Shown one piece after another: positions 1 to 7,126 of a DNA stretch of 12,863 bases. The notes under the pieces are model-generated. The model did no database searches, was not told the origin of the DNA, and saw only the letters and a program-made list of their open reading frames with translations. Made by a program: the position numbers and the translations under genes. Positions within the stretch are counted from its first letter, which is position 1; every line of letters begins with the position of its first letter. This DNA comes from an uncultured Mucilaginibacter sp. (lineage in GTDB: Bacteria; Bacteroidota; Bacteroidia; Sphingobacteriales; Sphingobacteriaceae), in NCBI GenBank assembly GCA_946479225.1, contig CAMLFI010000031.1:1-12863 (forward strand), given 5' to 3'.

Positions 1-59
1 GGCAAAACGCAATTTATGGCGTTGATATACAAATCTTTTACGAAAACGAAGTAGTTTAA
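1..59 (+). CDS. Possible 3' end of an upstream gene (partial)
   Basis: The third frame is open from the window edge to a TAA at 57-59. It would encode the last 18 residues of a protein ending YENEVV, with an alternating hydrophobic pattern (AIYGVDIQIFY) that could be a final beta-strand. Codon use is plausible for the window. Frame 1 is also open to a TAG at 52-54, so the choice of frame is a guess and no family can be named. If real, the gene would be on the same strand as the permease at 262, about 200 bases upstream of it. Confidence 0.3.
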   Translation, partial: QNAIYGVDIQIFYENEVV

Positions 60-111
60 ATAAATTGAACGTTAGTCCGGGTTTTCAATCCCCGAATTGT
101 ATCAGAACAGA

Positions 112-139
112 ACACATCTGTTCGTTTGCGAACAAGTGT
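112..139. promoter_or_regulatory. Interrupted dyad upstream of the FtsX-type permease
   Basis: The core is a perfect inverted repeat, TGTTCG (119-124), a 4-base spacer, then CGAACA (129-134). It is flanked by an outer ACAC (112-115) that pairs with GTGT (136-139). A related half-site pair, TGTCCG at 137-142 and CGGACA at 189-194, lies further down the same leader. The arrangement resembles a binding site for a dimeric regulator of the permease at 262, or a leader hairpin. No promoter matching the Bacteroidota consensus was clear in this leader. The function is inferred from position only. Confidence 0.3.
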
Positions 140-184
140 CCGTAGCGATACAAATCATAAGTAACTGAAAAACAATAAATTACG

Positions 185-210
185 AAAACGGACAAAGATT
201 TGCCGTTTTT
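185..210 (+). other. Hairpin with short T-run in the 5' leader of the permease
   Basis: AAAACGG (185-191) pairs with CCGTTTT (203-209) around an 11-base loop and is followed by one more T. It could be a weak intrinsic terminator for an upstream gene or a leader structure of the permease transcript. The stem has only three G-C pairs and lies about 125 bases past the possible upstream stop codon, so the terminator reading is uncertain. The rest of bases 60-261 shows no coding potential. Confidence 0.25.
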
Positions 211-261
211 AAAAGCAGTATAAAAACGCTAATCAGTAACTTTAATAAGTCAAAAATTACC

Positions 262-2631
262 ATGCGGAAAGCCATTACGCTCTATATCAGAAGCATTAAA
301 AGATCTCAACTCAGCTTTACCATTAATCTGATAGGTTTGGCAAGTGGCTTAGCCTGTACGTTTCTCATTTATCTTTGGGTAAGTGATGAAATGAGCGTTG
401 ATACATTTCATAAAAATAACGCAAACTTATACCAGGTGCTAATATGGCGTAAAGGTAGCGACGGAGCTATAACTGTTAAAACACCTACTGCGCCGGTAAT
501 GGCCGATTACCTGGCCGAGAAGGTGCCTTCCATTAAAAATGCAGTAACAGTTATAAATTCTATTAAAACGTCTACCCTTGTAAATGGCGATAAAGCGTTA
601 AAGGCAAAAGGCATTTACACCGCGAAGGATTTTTTTAAGCTATTTAGTTTTGATCTGCTGGAAGGGCAAGAAAAGTCGTTACTGTCGGATCCGGGTAATA
701 TTGTGCTTTCGGAAGAGTTGGCTTTAAAGTTATTTGGCACCAATAAAAATATTACGGGTAAGGTGCTTGGCTTTGATAGAAAAGAGCAATTTGTGGTTTC
801 GGGCGTTGTTAAAGTTCCGGCCAATTCTACCATCCGGTTTGATTACATTTTATCCCTGCCTGTTTACACGAAACATACTGGTTATAAACTGGATTGGAGC
901 GACAACTTTGGGCCTACCTACATTCTTTTAAAAGACAATACAGGTGTAAATACGGTAAACAGTCAGCTGTTAGCGCTGATGGAAAAGGCGGGAGCCGACG
1001 TAAAGAACGAGGGAATTTTCGCGGCGCCTTTTTCTGAAGAGTACTTGTACGGCAATTACGAGAACGGCGTTAAAAGCGGCGGCAGGATAGATTATGTAAA
1101 ATTGTTTTCCATCACAGGTATAGTCATTCTGATAATTGCCTGTATCAATTTCGTCAGTCTATCAACCGCCATGGCCACCGGCAGGATGAAAGAAGTGGGC
1201 ATGAAAAAAATATTGGGCGCCAACAGAAGATCGATCATTGCTCAACACCTGGGTGAGTCAATTATGCTGGCTTTTATTTCACTACTGTTATCCATTTTGA
1301 TAGTTGTTTTATTATTGCCGGCATTTAATACTGTCGCCGAAAAACATATTGAATTGCAATGGAGCATTAACACGGTTTTGACCTTTTTTACAATTACCTT
1401 ATTAACAGGCTTATTAGCCGGCATTTATCCGGCTATCTATATCTCCCGGTTTAAACCGATGATGATAAAAGATAATTCGGCAAGCGCGCTGGGTAAACAA
1501 GGGGTTAGAAAAGCATTAGTGATAACGCAGTTTGCAGTATCGGTCATCCTGATACTGTTTACCATAGTAGTTTACAAACAGTTCACCATGATTCAAAACC
1601 GCAACCTCGGTTATAACAAGGATAACGTTGTTTACTTTGACATGGATGGAAATGTTGCAGGGCAGCGGGAAAGTTTTATTACCGGGTTGAAACAACTGCC
1701 GGGCGTACAGCAGGCATCGGCTGTTTATGCCCTGCAAACCAACACGAGTTTTTTTGGGACCATGGGAAGTGCCGGTGATTTGGATTGGCCGGGAAAGAAG
1801 AAAGAGGAAATGGTGATTATGAATTGGCGCAATGTAGACTACGATATGGTTGAACTGTTGGATATGAAGATGAAGGAGGGCCGCACTTTTTCGAAAAAAC
1901 ATACTACTGGTATGAGGCCGGTTATTTTTAATGAGGCCGCCATAAAGGCCATGGGTTTAAAAGATCCGGTGGGTAAAAAAGTTTTAATATGGAAAGATCC
2001 GTACGAAATAATTGGGGTAGTTAAGGATTTTTATATTGCATCAATTCATAATGGGAATGTAAAACCGCTGTTTATGGTTCGGCAACCATCCGAATTTAAC
2101 ACTGTCATGGTGAAAGTAAAGGGCGAAGGGTTGAATAGTACACTTAAAAGAATTGAAACATTCCACAGTCGTTTTAATCCGGGCTTTCCGTTTGAATATA
2201 AATTTATGGATCAGGATTTTCAGGCTTTGTATTCTTCAGAAAGGAAAGTTTCGGTTTTGTCAGGATATTTCGCAGTATTAGCTATTCTTATTTCATGCCT
2301 CGGTTTGCTGGGTTTAACTGCCTTTACGGTTGATAAAAGAAAAAAAGAAATAGGTACCCGCAGAGTATTGGGCGCGGAAGCCATACAACTAGTATGGATG
2401 TTGTATAAAGATATTTCAAAACCTGTGCTTATTGCTTTATTACTTGGATTGCCCGTAGGGTATATACTAACCCATAAATGGTTGGAGAGTTTTGCTATAA
2501 GGATTGCCTTAGAACCCTGGTTTTTTGTTGTAGCCGGAGGAATATCATTCACGCTAATGCTTATTGCTTCGGGTATACATGTTATAAAGGCACTATCAAT
2601 TAACCCGGCAGAATCGCTGAGAAAGGAATAG
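262..2631 (+). CDS. FtsX/MacB-type ABC transporter permease (ATPase-less, two FtsX domains)
   Basis: This is an inner-membrane permease of the large Bacteroidota FtsX/MacB-like family, 789 residues, close to the usual length. It has a first transmembrane helix at about 20-40 and a MacB-type periplasmic domain at about 45-275. A first FtsX domain follows, with helices near 279-301, 333-353 and 374-396. A fifth helix at about 418-437 starts the second half, which has a periplasmic domain (about 440-665) and a second FtsX domain (about 665-785). Both FtsX domains carry the matching cytoplasmic motif after their first helix: KEVGMKKILGA at about 308 and KEIGTRRVLGA near 691. These motifs normally contact the ATPase. 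No ATPase is encoded in the protein or elsewhere in the window, so the partner must be supplied from elsewhere. MacB relatives act as mechanotransmitters or export substrates from the periplasm; the substrate here cannot be read from sequence. The ATG has no Shine-Dalgarno sequence, which is normal in this phylum. Confidence 0.93.
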   Translation: MRKAITLYIRSIKRSQLSFTINLIGLASGLACTFLIYLWVSDEMSVDTFHKNNANLYQVLIWRKGSDGAITVKTPTAPVMADYLAEKVPSIKNAVTVINSIKTSTLVNGDKALKAKGIYTAKDFFKLFSFDLLEGQEKSLLSDPGNIVLSEELALKLFGTNKNITGKVLGFDRKEQFVVSGVVKVPANSTIRFDYILSLPVYTKHTGYKLDWSDNFGPTYILLKDNTGVNTVNSQLLALMEKAGADVKNEGIFAAPFSEEYLYGNYENGVKSGGRIDYVKLFSITGIVILIIACINFVSLSTAMATGRMKEVGMKKILGANRRSIIAQHLGESIMLAFISLLLSILIVVLLLPAFNTVAEKHIELQWSINTVLTFFTITLLTGLLAGIYPAIYISRFKPMMIKDNSASALGKQGVRKALVITQFAVSVILILFTIVVYKQFTMIQNRNLGYNKDNVVYFDMDGNVAGQRESFITGLKQLPGVQQASAVYALQTNTSFFGTMGSAGDLDWPGKKKEEMVIMNWRNVDYDMVELLDMKMKEGRTFSKKHTTGMRPVIFNEAAIKAMGLKDPVGKKVLIWKDPYEIIGVVKDFYIASIHNGNVKPLFMVRQPSEFNTVMVKVKGEGLNSTLKRIETFHSRFNPGFPFEYKFMDQDFQALYSSERKVSVLSGYFAVLAILISCLGLLGLTAFTVDKRKKEIGTRRVLGAEAIQLVWMLYKDISKPVLIALLLGLPVGYILTHKWLESFAIRIALEPWFFVVAGGISFTLMLIASGIHVIKALSINPAESLRKE

Positions 2632-2652
2632 CATCAATTTACGACGTTAGTA

Positions 2653-2797
2653 CCCCCCACTGGTCGAAGTTTATCAACTTCGACCAAAATAGAGCAAGCA
2701 TTCTGCTTGCGATTGCCAGGCGTTTTGTGATCTTTACAATTTAAGCTGAAAGCTTAACCAATTTTAGGACGAAGCTACAAGCTTCGACCAGTGTGGG
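2653..2797. repeat. Compound REP/MITE-like element with four stem-loops
   Basis: The element is bounded by a 16-base inverted repeat with one mismatch, left arm ending at 2669 and right arm at 2782-2797 (core CACTGGTCGAAG against CTTCGACCAGTGTGGG). Inside are four hairpins: 2661-2686 (10-bp stem, loop TTATCA), 2694-2710 (GCAAGC/GCTTGC), 2741-2757 (TTAAGC/GCTTAA) and 2770-2786 (CGAAGC/GCTTCG). The last three have 5-base loops. All four stems share an AAG..CTT heart, and three share AAGC..GCTT. A minimal copy lies at 4113-4144. It fills the gap between the permease and the AI-2E-family gene, has no ORF, and looks like a palindromic repeat family possibly moved in trans by a RAYT-type transposase. 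No such gene is in the window. Confidence 0.7.
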
Positions 2798-2867
2798 ACA
2801 AAAGCCGAAACTCCAGTTATTATTAAAACAAATGCGGGTTTAAACTATTTGATAACAAACGTTTAGT

Positions 2868-4001
2868 ATGGATTTAAAAACATTTACCAACCTGCCTTTT
2901 TATATAAAGCTGGCTTGTGTACTATTCAGCCTTATTGCTATTGGCTACCTCGTTATCATAGCTAAAGAAATACTTTCGCCAATTATATTTTCCTGCCTGT
3001 TTTCTATTTTATTGCTGCCTGTGGCACAATTCTTTGAGTTTAAACTCCGGTTTTCGCGGAGCGCCGCCGCTATGGTATCGGTAATATTGCTGCTGATTTT
3101 TATCGGAGCCGTTATTTACGTAATAGGCAGTCAGATAGCGGACCTGGCCAAAGAATGGCCGGATTTTCAGGCGCAGATCAAAAGATCGCTGTGGGAATTC
3201 AGGGGATGGGTACAGGATAATTTTCATGTAACGCGGGGTAAGCAGCTGCGGGTAGTGAATACCGCTACTGATAAAGTTTTATCGCCCGACACCGCGACAG
3301 TGGGTGCTACGGTTTTGTCGGTGTCTGGGATGCTTTTGTTTCTGGTGTTTACCTTTATTTATTCCTTTCTCTTCCTGTTATACCGCAGTTTGATCATGAA
3401 ATTCCTGGAGTCGGTTTTTCTAAAGGAAAATAATGCAACGGTACATGCCATTGTTGAACAGGTACAGTACATCATCCGCAAATATATCATCGGCATTTTG
3501 ATACAAATGGCTATAATGTCCACGGTTATCAGTGTAGCGTTCTCGGTAATGGGCGTTAAATACGCCATATTATTGGGGCTTCTGGCCGGCGTTTTCAACG
3601 TTGTACCGTACATTGGTATACTTACGGTATTGGTAATCAGCGCTATTGTGAGCCTGGGCACTTCGCCCGACAGCAGTCAGGCTGTCTGGGTAATGAGTAC
3701 CGTAGTGATTATGCATTTAGTGGATAGTAATGTTGTATTACCCCTTGTGGTGGGTTCTAAGGTGCGCATTAACGCGTTCATGACCATACTAGGCGTAGTA
3801 GTAGGAGAAATGATCTGGGGGATTCCGGGTATGTTCTTATCTATCCCGGTGATAGCTGTATTGAAAATAATATTTGATCAGGTTGAAAGCCTGCAGCCCT
3901 GGGGAATAATCCTGGGCGATGAAGAACGGAAGCAAAATAAGCTCGCCACGCGCTTAATGGTACGGAATAAAAAGATCAAAGTTAAAGAGGTTGCCGGCTA
4001 G
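2868..4001 (+). CDS. AI-2E/PerM-family transporter
   Basis: This 377-residue polytopic inner-membrane protein belongs to the AI-2E transporter family (PerM/TqsA/YdiK group). Hydrophobic segments lie at about 14-56, 65-90, 149-172, 205-263, 266-290 and 303-340, with a hydrophilic stretch at about 91-148. The family signature is clear: GLLAGVFNVVPYIG at about 237-250, then the C-terminal block with NVVLPLVVG (about 288-296) and GEMIWGIPGMFLSIPV (about 313-328). The tail after 350 is basic (RNKKIKVKEV). Known members are secondary transporters; some export autoinducer-2 and others are linked to Na+/H+ antiport, so the substrate here is open. The gene stands alone, with 236 bases before it and 193 after, both gaps containing copies of the same hairpin repeat. 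The ATG at 2868 is the first in-frame start and fits the usual N-terminus. Confidence 0.9.
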   Translation: MDLKTFTNLPFYIKLACVLFSLIAIGYLVIIAKEILSPIIFSCLFSILLLPVAQFFEFKLRFSRSAAAMVSVILLLIFIGAVIYVIGSQIADLAKEWPDFQAQIKRSLWEFRGWVQDNFHVTRGKQLRVVNTATDKVLSPDTATVGATVLSVSGMLLFLVFTFIYSFLFLLYRSLIMKFLESVFLKENNATVHAIVEQVQYIIRKYIIGILIQMAIMSTVISVAFSVMGVKYAILLGLLAGVFNVVPYIGILTVLVISAIVSLGTSPDSSQAVWVMSTVVIMHLVDSNVVLPLVVGSKVRINAFMTILGVVVGEMIWGIPGMFLSIPVIAVLKIIFDQVESLQPWGIILGDEERKQNKLATRLMVRNKKIKVKEVAG

Positions 4002-4112
4002 CCCAACGTCCGGGCTTATCGTTGATAAAATTCCATAGGTAAATTATAAGTTGCGCTACTGTTGGCGTTCCGCGCGCCAGCCGTTCTTGTGTCTTTATAA
4101 CCAACAACCCAC

Positions 4113-4144
4113 CACTGGTCGAAGTCTATCAACTTCGACCAGTG
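4113..4144. repeat. Minimal copy of the CACTGGTCGAAG hairpin repeat
   Basis: CACTGGTCGAAGT (4113-4125) and its exact reverse complement (4132-4144) form a 13-bp stem with loop CTATCA. The first hairpin of the compound element at 2661-2686 has nearly the same stem and the loop TTATCA, so the two are clearly related. This copy lacks the inner hairpins. It lies in the gap 4002-4194 before the YeeE-type pair. There is no T-run after it on the plus strand, and the bases before it on the other strand are not T-rich when read as minus-strand RNA, so it is not a typical intrinsic terminator. The rest of that gap shows nothing else firm. Confidence 0.75.
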
Positions 4145-4194
4145 TGGAGATTGCAAATCCCTATATTAGTCCGGGATTGTAAATAAATTAAGAC

Positions 4195-4749
4195 ATGCTT
4201 GAATTTTTAAAACAACCGTGGCCCTGGTATATATCGGGCATAGCAATTGCCGCTATAATGGTTGTGTTGTTGTATTTCGGTAAATCATTTGGTTTTTCGT
4301 CTAACCTTAGAACTTTATGCACCATAGCGGGTGCCGGCAAAAAGGTAAGCTTTTTTGATTTTGAATGGAAAACACAAAAATGGAACCTTCTGTTTTTAAC
4401 AGGCTCAATACTGGGAGGCATTATATCGGCAACTCTTTTAAAAAGCGATGTTCCTCTGCAACTTTCCCCGGCTACAATAAACGACCTAAGCGCCATAGGG
4501 GTGCATTTTGACGGGCAGTTGAATCCTGAGCAACTATATGGAACGCACGCGCTATCAATAAAAAACGTGCTTTTACTGTTAACGGGTGGTGTGCTGGTAG
4601 GCTTCGGCTCGCGTTATGCGGGCGGCTGCACTTCCGGCCACGCCATCAGCGGCTTATCAAACCTGCAACTACCCTCGCTATTGGCGGTTATTGGCTTTTT
4701 CGCAGGGGGGCTTATCATGACACATTTACTTTTACCACTATTTTTTTAA
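4195..4749 (+). CDS. YeeE/YedE-family sulfur-compound permease, N-terminal half protein
   Basis: This 184-residue membrane protein belongs to the YeeE/YedE (Sulf_transp) family. Hydrophobic helices lie at about 11-30, 64-82, 123-139 and 158-183. The family signature GGCTSGH is at residues 143-149, with the key cysteine at 145; a second cysteine is at 42, just after the first helix. In characterised full-length YeeE (TsuA) proteins, conserved cysteines carry thiosulfate across the inner membrane. Here the protein is about half the length of a full YeeE, and the other half is encoded by the next gene two bases downstream. The two products very probably assemble into one permease, as in the two-protein PmpA/PmpB-type systems. 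Homologous pairs often sit beside persulfide dioxygenase, rhodanese or sulfide-quinone reductase genes, none of which is in this window. Thiosulfate or a related sulfur species is the inferred substrate. Confidence 0.88.
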   Translation: MLEFLKQPWPWYISGIAIAAIMVVLLYFGKSFGFSSNLRTLCTIAGAGKKVSFFDFEWKTQKWNLLFLTGSILGGIISATLLKSDVPLQLSPATINDLSAIGVHFDGQLNPEQLYGTHALSIKNVLLLLTGGVLVGFGSRYAGGCTSGHAISGLSNLQLPSLLAVIGFFAGGLIMTHLLLPLFF

Positions 4750-4751
4750 CG

Positions 4752-5165
4752 ATGAAAGGATTTAGATTTTTACTTGCCGGATTAATTTTCGGCATCATAA
4801 TGGTAAAATCAGAGGCGGCATCCTGGTACCGTATACAAGAGATGTTTCGTTTCCAATCTTTTCAAATGTATGGCATCATTGGTACGGCGGTCGCTTTGGG
4901 TGCTTTGGCAGTCTATCTAATAAAAAGGTTCAGGATAAATGATTCGCAAGGCAATGCGATAGTCTTTAATGATAAAGACAAGGGCTGGAAAAAATATATC
5001 ATAGGCGGTTTGGTATTTGGTTTAGGATGGGCTTTAACGGGCGCTTGCCCCGGCCCTATGTTTGTCAACATAGGTTACGGCTACGTAACCATGATCATTG
5101 TGGTGGCTGGTGCTTTATTGGGTACTTACCTTTATGGCTTGCTGAAAAGCAGGTTGCCGCATTGA
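4752..5165 (+). CDS. DUF6691/YeeE-family permease, C-terminal half partner
   Basis: This 137-residue membrane protein is the partner of the YeeE-type protein encoded just upstream. The gap between stop and ATG is two bases, so the two are almost certainly co-transcribed and translationally coupled. It begins with the family block GLIFGIIMVKSEAASWYRIQ at about 10-29 (helix plus S/W-rich turn). Further helices lie at about 40-57, 82-97 and 110-130. The second sulfur-permease signature, GACPGP, is at residues 97-102 with cysteine 99, equivalent to the second pore motif of full-length YeeE. Cysteine 99 here and cysteine 145 of the partner would then face each other in the pore. The annotation rests on this motif, the length and the pairing. 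The exact substrate is inferred. Confidence 0.87.
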   Translation: MKGFRFLLAGLIFGIIMVKSEAASWYRIQEMFRFQSFQMYGIIGTAVALGALAVYLIKRFRINDSQGNAIVFNDKDKGWKKYIIGGLVFGLGWALTGACPGPMFVNIGYGYVTMIIVVAGALLGTYLYGLLKSRLPH

Positions 5166-5215
5166 AACACACCGGTTGAATTCCTATTGACGGTTTTGAT
5201 ATTTACTCCCATTAG

Positions 5216-5439
5216 GGTGTTGCAAACCGCCGCCCAAAACCAAGTGAATTTTATGCTTTTATAATTGATTGATAAACAATAAGATACCAGTATTTTACAG
5301 CTAAATTTACTGACTTATAAGTCTGTTGCAAAGTGTTGCATGTTTAAACTTATATTATTTGTAATCATCTTAAAATCAATACCATACAAAAAATGGTGTT
5401 GCAACTGTTGCAAAGTGTTGTATATATTTTTGCAACACC
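5216..5439. repeat. Cluster of TTGCAA-type repeats in a convergent intergenic gap
   Basis: The gap 5166-5515 separates the YeeE-type pair from gpmI and has no gene. TTGCAA occurs at 5220-5225, 5326-5331, 5399-5404, 5408-5413 and 5430-5435, with near copies at 5336-5341 and 5417-5421. A 16-base direct repeat (CTGTTGCAAAGTGTTG) is exact at 5323-5338 and 5405-5420. GGTGTTGCAA at 5395-5404 (also at 5216-5225) is inverted as TTGCAACACC at 5430-5439, giving a possible 10-bp stem. Neighbouring units are spaced 9-10 bases apart, about one helical turn, as expected for cooperative protein binding. Both flanking genes end here, so ordinary promoter control is not the obvious role. Confidence 0.6.
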
Positions 5440-5448
5440 CACCGCTCT

Positions 5449-5488
5449 GATAAAAACACAAAGGCCGCATTATTTTCATAACGCGGCC
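5449..5488 (-). terminator. Intrinsic terminator of gpmI
   Basis: Read on the minus strand, a GC-rich stem (GGCCGC/GCGGCC, plus-strand arms 5463-5468 and 5483-5488) continues through one A-C mismatch into four A-T pairs and closes on a 4-base loop (5474-5477). It is followed on the minus strand by the T-rich run TTTGTGTTTTTATC (5449-5462). It begins 28 bases past the gpmI stop codon. On the plus strand the hairpin is not followed by a clear T-run, so it should work mainly for gpmI. Confidence 0.75.
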
Positions 5489-5515
5489 CTCGTTTATAAA
5501 ATGTTAAACTTCTAA

Positions 5516-7039
5516 TTACACCAGCACACTCCCGCTCATTTCAGCAGGAATAGTAACGCCTAGTATTTTTAATATGGTAGGTGCAACATCGCCCAGTTTA
5601 CCGTCATTTACATGTTTTACATCCTTATCAATAACAATACAAGGCACCAGGTTGGTGGTATGTGCCGTATTTGGCGATCCGTCATCGTTTATCATGTAAT
5701 CGGCGTTGCCGTGGTCTGCCAGTATAATGAACGAGTAGCCATTAGCAATACCGGTTTCAATAACAGATTGTGCACAGGCATCAACCGTTTCGGCAGCTTT
5801 TACAACCGCGCTGAACACGCCGGTATGGCCAACCATATCGGTATTGGCAAAGTTAAGCACGATAAAATCCGGCCAGCCACTTTGTAGCTCGGGGATGATC
5901 GCGTCGCGGATACCTTGCGCGCTCATCTCAGGCTGTAGATCATAAGTTGCCACTTTTGGCGATGGCACCAGCAGGCGTTTTTCATTAATGAACTCCGCTT
6001 CTCTCCCACCCGAAAAGAAGAAGGTAACGTGCGGGTATTTCTCCGTTTCCGCAATACGGATCTGGTTCTTGCCGGCATCCTGTAAAATCTCGCCTAAGGT
6101 TTTTGTCAGATCGTCTTTAGTAAATATCACCTTAACACCATGATAAGTTTCGTCATAGGTGGTCATGGTTACATAATATAGCTTAAGCGGATGCAGGTTA
6201 TACTCAGGGAAAGCCTTTTGTGTAAGCGCCAACGTTATCTCACGTCCGCGGTCAGTCCTGAAGTTAAAGCAGATCACCACATCGCCCTCTTTAATTACAG
6301 CAAGCGGCTGCCCTGCGCCGTTGGTTTTAACTATCGGCGGCATAAACTCGTCGGTGACGTCCTGCAGGTACTGGCTTTTAATGGCCTGGGTGACGTCATC
6401 CACATGCTCGCCAACACCATTAACCATTACATCATACGCCTGCTTAACACGCTCCCAGCGGTTATCGCGGTCCATTGCGTAGTAACGGCCTATGGCAGAT
6501 GCTAATTGAACCTGGGTACCTGCAATGTGCTGCTCCAGATCAGTAATAAAACCCAGACCCGATTTAGGGTCAGTATCCCGGCCATCTAAAAAAGCATGGA
6601 TAAAAACGTTATCCAAATTATATTCGCCAGCTGCATCGCATAAGCCTTTTAAATGTTTTATATGCGAGTGCACGCCACCATCAGATACTAAGCAAATAAA
6701 GTGAACAGCTTTGCCATTTTGTTTGGCATAGTTAAAGGCGTCCTGTAAAACAGGGTTACCCGGTAGCTCATGCTCATCAACAGCTTTGTTAATGCGGCCC
6801 AGTTCCTGATAAACCACACGGCCGGCGCCTAAATTCATGTGCCCAACCTCAGAATTGCCCATTTGTCCATCAGGCAAGCCAACAGCCATGCCCGAAGCTT
6901 CCAACTTTGAGTTGGGATAAGTATTTATTAAATGATCAAAAAATGGGGTTTTTGCCGCCAAAATGGCGTTAGATTGGTCGTTACGGCCATAACCCCAGCC
7001 ATCCAATATAATTAATGCAAGTTTTTTCGTATTTTCCAC
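5516..7039 (-). CDS. gpmI: 2,3-bisphosphoglycerate-independent phosphoglycerate mutase
   Basis: This enzyme interconverts 3- and 2-phosphoglycerate in glycolysis and gluconeogenesis in the cytoplasm, using two Mn2+ ions and a phosphoserine intermediate. Its 507 residues match the family (about 510). The metal-binding Asp13 sits in ILDGWG and the catalytic Ser63 in QMGNSEVGH. Substrate-binding residues are visible at GGVHSH (121-126), DGRDTDP (152-158), RYYAMDRD (185-192) and FNFRTDR (258-264). The second metal site is formed by NTDMVGH (399-405), ADHGNAD (441-447) and the His of NTAH (460). All key residues are intact. The start is a GTG at 7037-7039: no in-frame ATG lies between it and the upstream TAA, and the N-terminus MENTKKLALIILDGWG is what the family expects. 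It is monocistronic, divergent from the DUF4783 gene, and ends at a clear terminator. Confidence 0.97.
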   Translation of the reverse strand: MENTKKLALIILDGWGYGRNDQSNAILAAKTPFFDHLINTYPNSKLEASGMAVGLPDGQMGNSEVGHMNLGAGRVVYQELGRINKAVDEHELPGNPVLQDAFNYAKQNGKAVHFICLVSDGGVHSHIKHLKGLCDAAGEYNLDNVFIHAFLDGRDTDPKSGLGFITDLEQHIAGTQVQLASAIGRYYAMDRDNRWERVKQAYDVMVNGVGEHVDDVTQAIKSQYLQDVTDEFMPPIVKTNGAGQPLAVIKEGDVVICFNFRTDRGREITLALTQKAFPEYNLHPLKLYYVTMTTYDETYHGVKVIFTKDDLTKTLGEILQDAGKNQIRIAETEKYPHVTFFFSGGREAEFINEKRLLVPSPKVATYDLQPEMSAQGIRDAIIPELQSGWPDFIVLNFANTDMVGHTGVFSAVVKAAETVDACAQSVIETGIANGYSFIILADHGNADYMINDDGSPNTAHTTNLVPCIVIDKDVKHVNDGKLGDVAPTILKILGVTIPAEMSGSVLV

Positions 7040-7043
7040 AATG

Positions 7044-7051
7044 CAAATATA
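7044..7051 (-). promoter_or_regulatory. Possible -7 promoter element for gpmI
   Basis: On the minus strand the bases read TATATTTG, a full match to the Bacteroidota -7 consensus TAnnTTTG. They lie only four bases before the GTG start, which would make the message leaderless or nearly so. No TTTG is present at the expected -33 distance, so the match may be chance. Confidence 0.3.
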
Positions 7052-7126
7052 AAAGTCACGTTCTATACATTATAATTTATAGCTGCGCTTATTTGCGCAA
7101 ATGTTGTTTACCTTATCTTACCTGCT

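Noticed and set aside
60..261. Sigma-54 promoter (TGGCAC-N5-TTGC) before the permease
   Set aside because: I looked because regulators of the NtrC type often accompany such permeases, but no acceptable match is present.
1516..1902. Minus-strand ORF of 128 codons inside the FtsX-type permease
   Set aside because: It is fully inside a gene with clear domains on the other strand, has no recognisable motifs and looks like an antisense shadow.
4000..4016. Inverted repeat AGCCC/GGGCT at the end of the AI-2E-family gene
   Set aside because: The stem is only 5 bp, overlaps the stop codon and lacks a T-run; too weak to annotate.
5216..5439. CRISPR array
   Set aside because: The repeats are too short and irregularly spaced, and no cas gene is present in the window.
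5612..6505. Plus-strand ORFs of 91 and 104 codons inside gpmI
   Set aside because: They lie antisense to a fully conserved enzyme and have no family features; shadows of gpmI.
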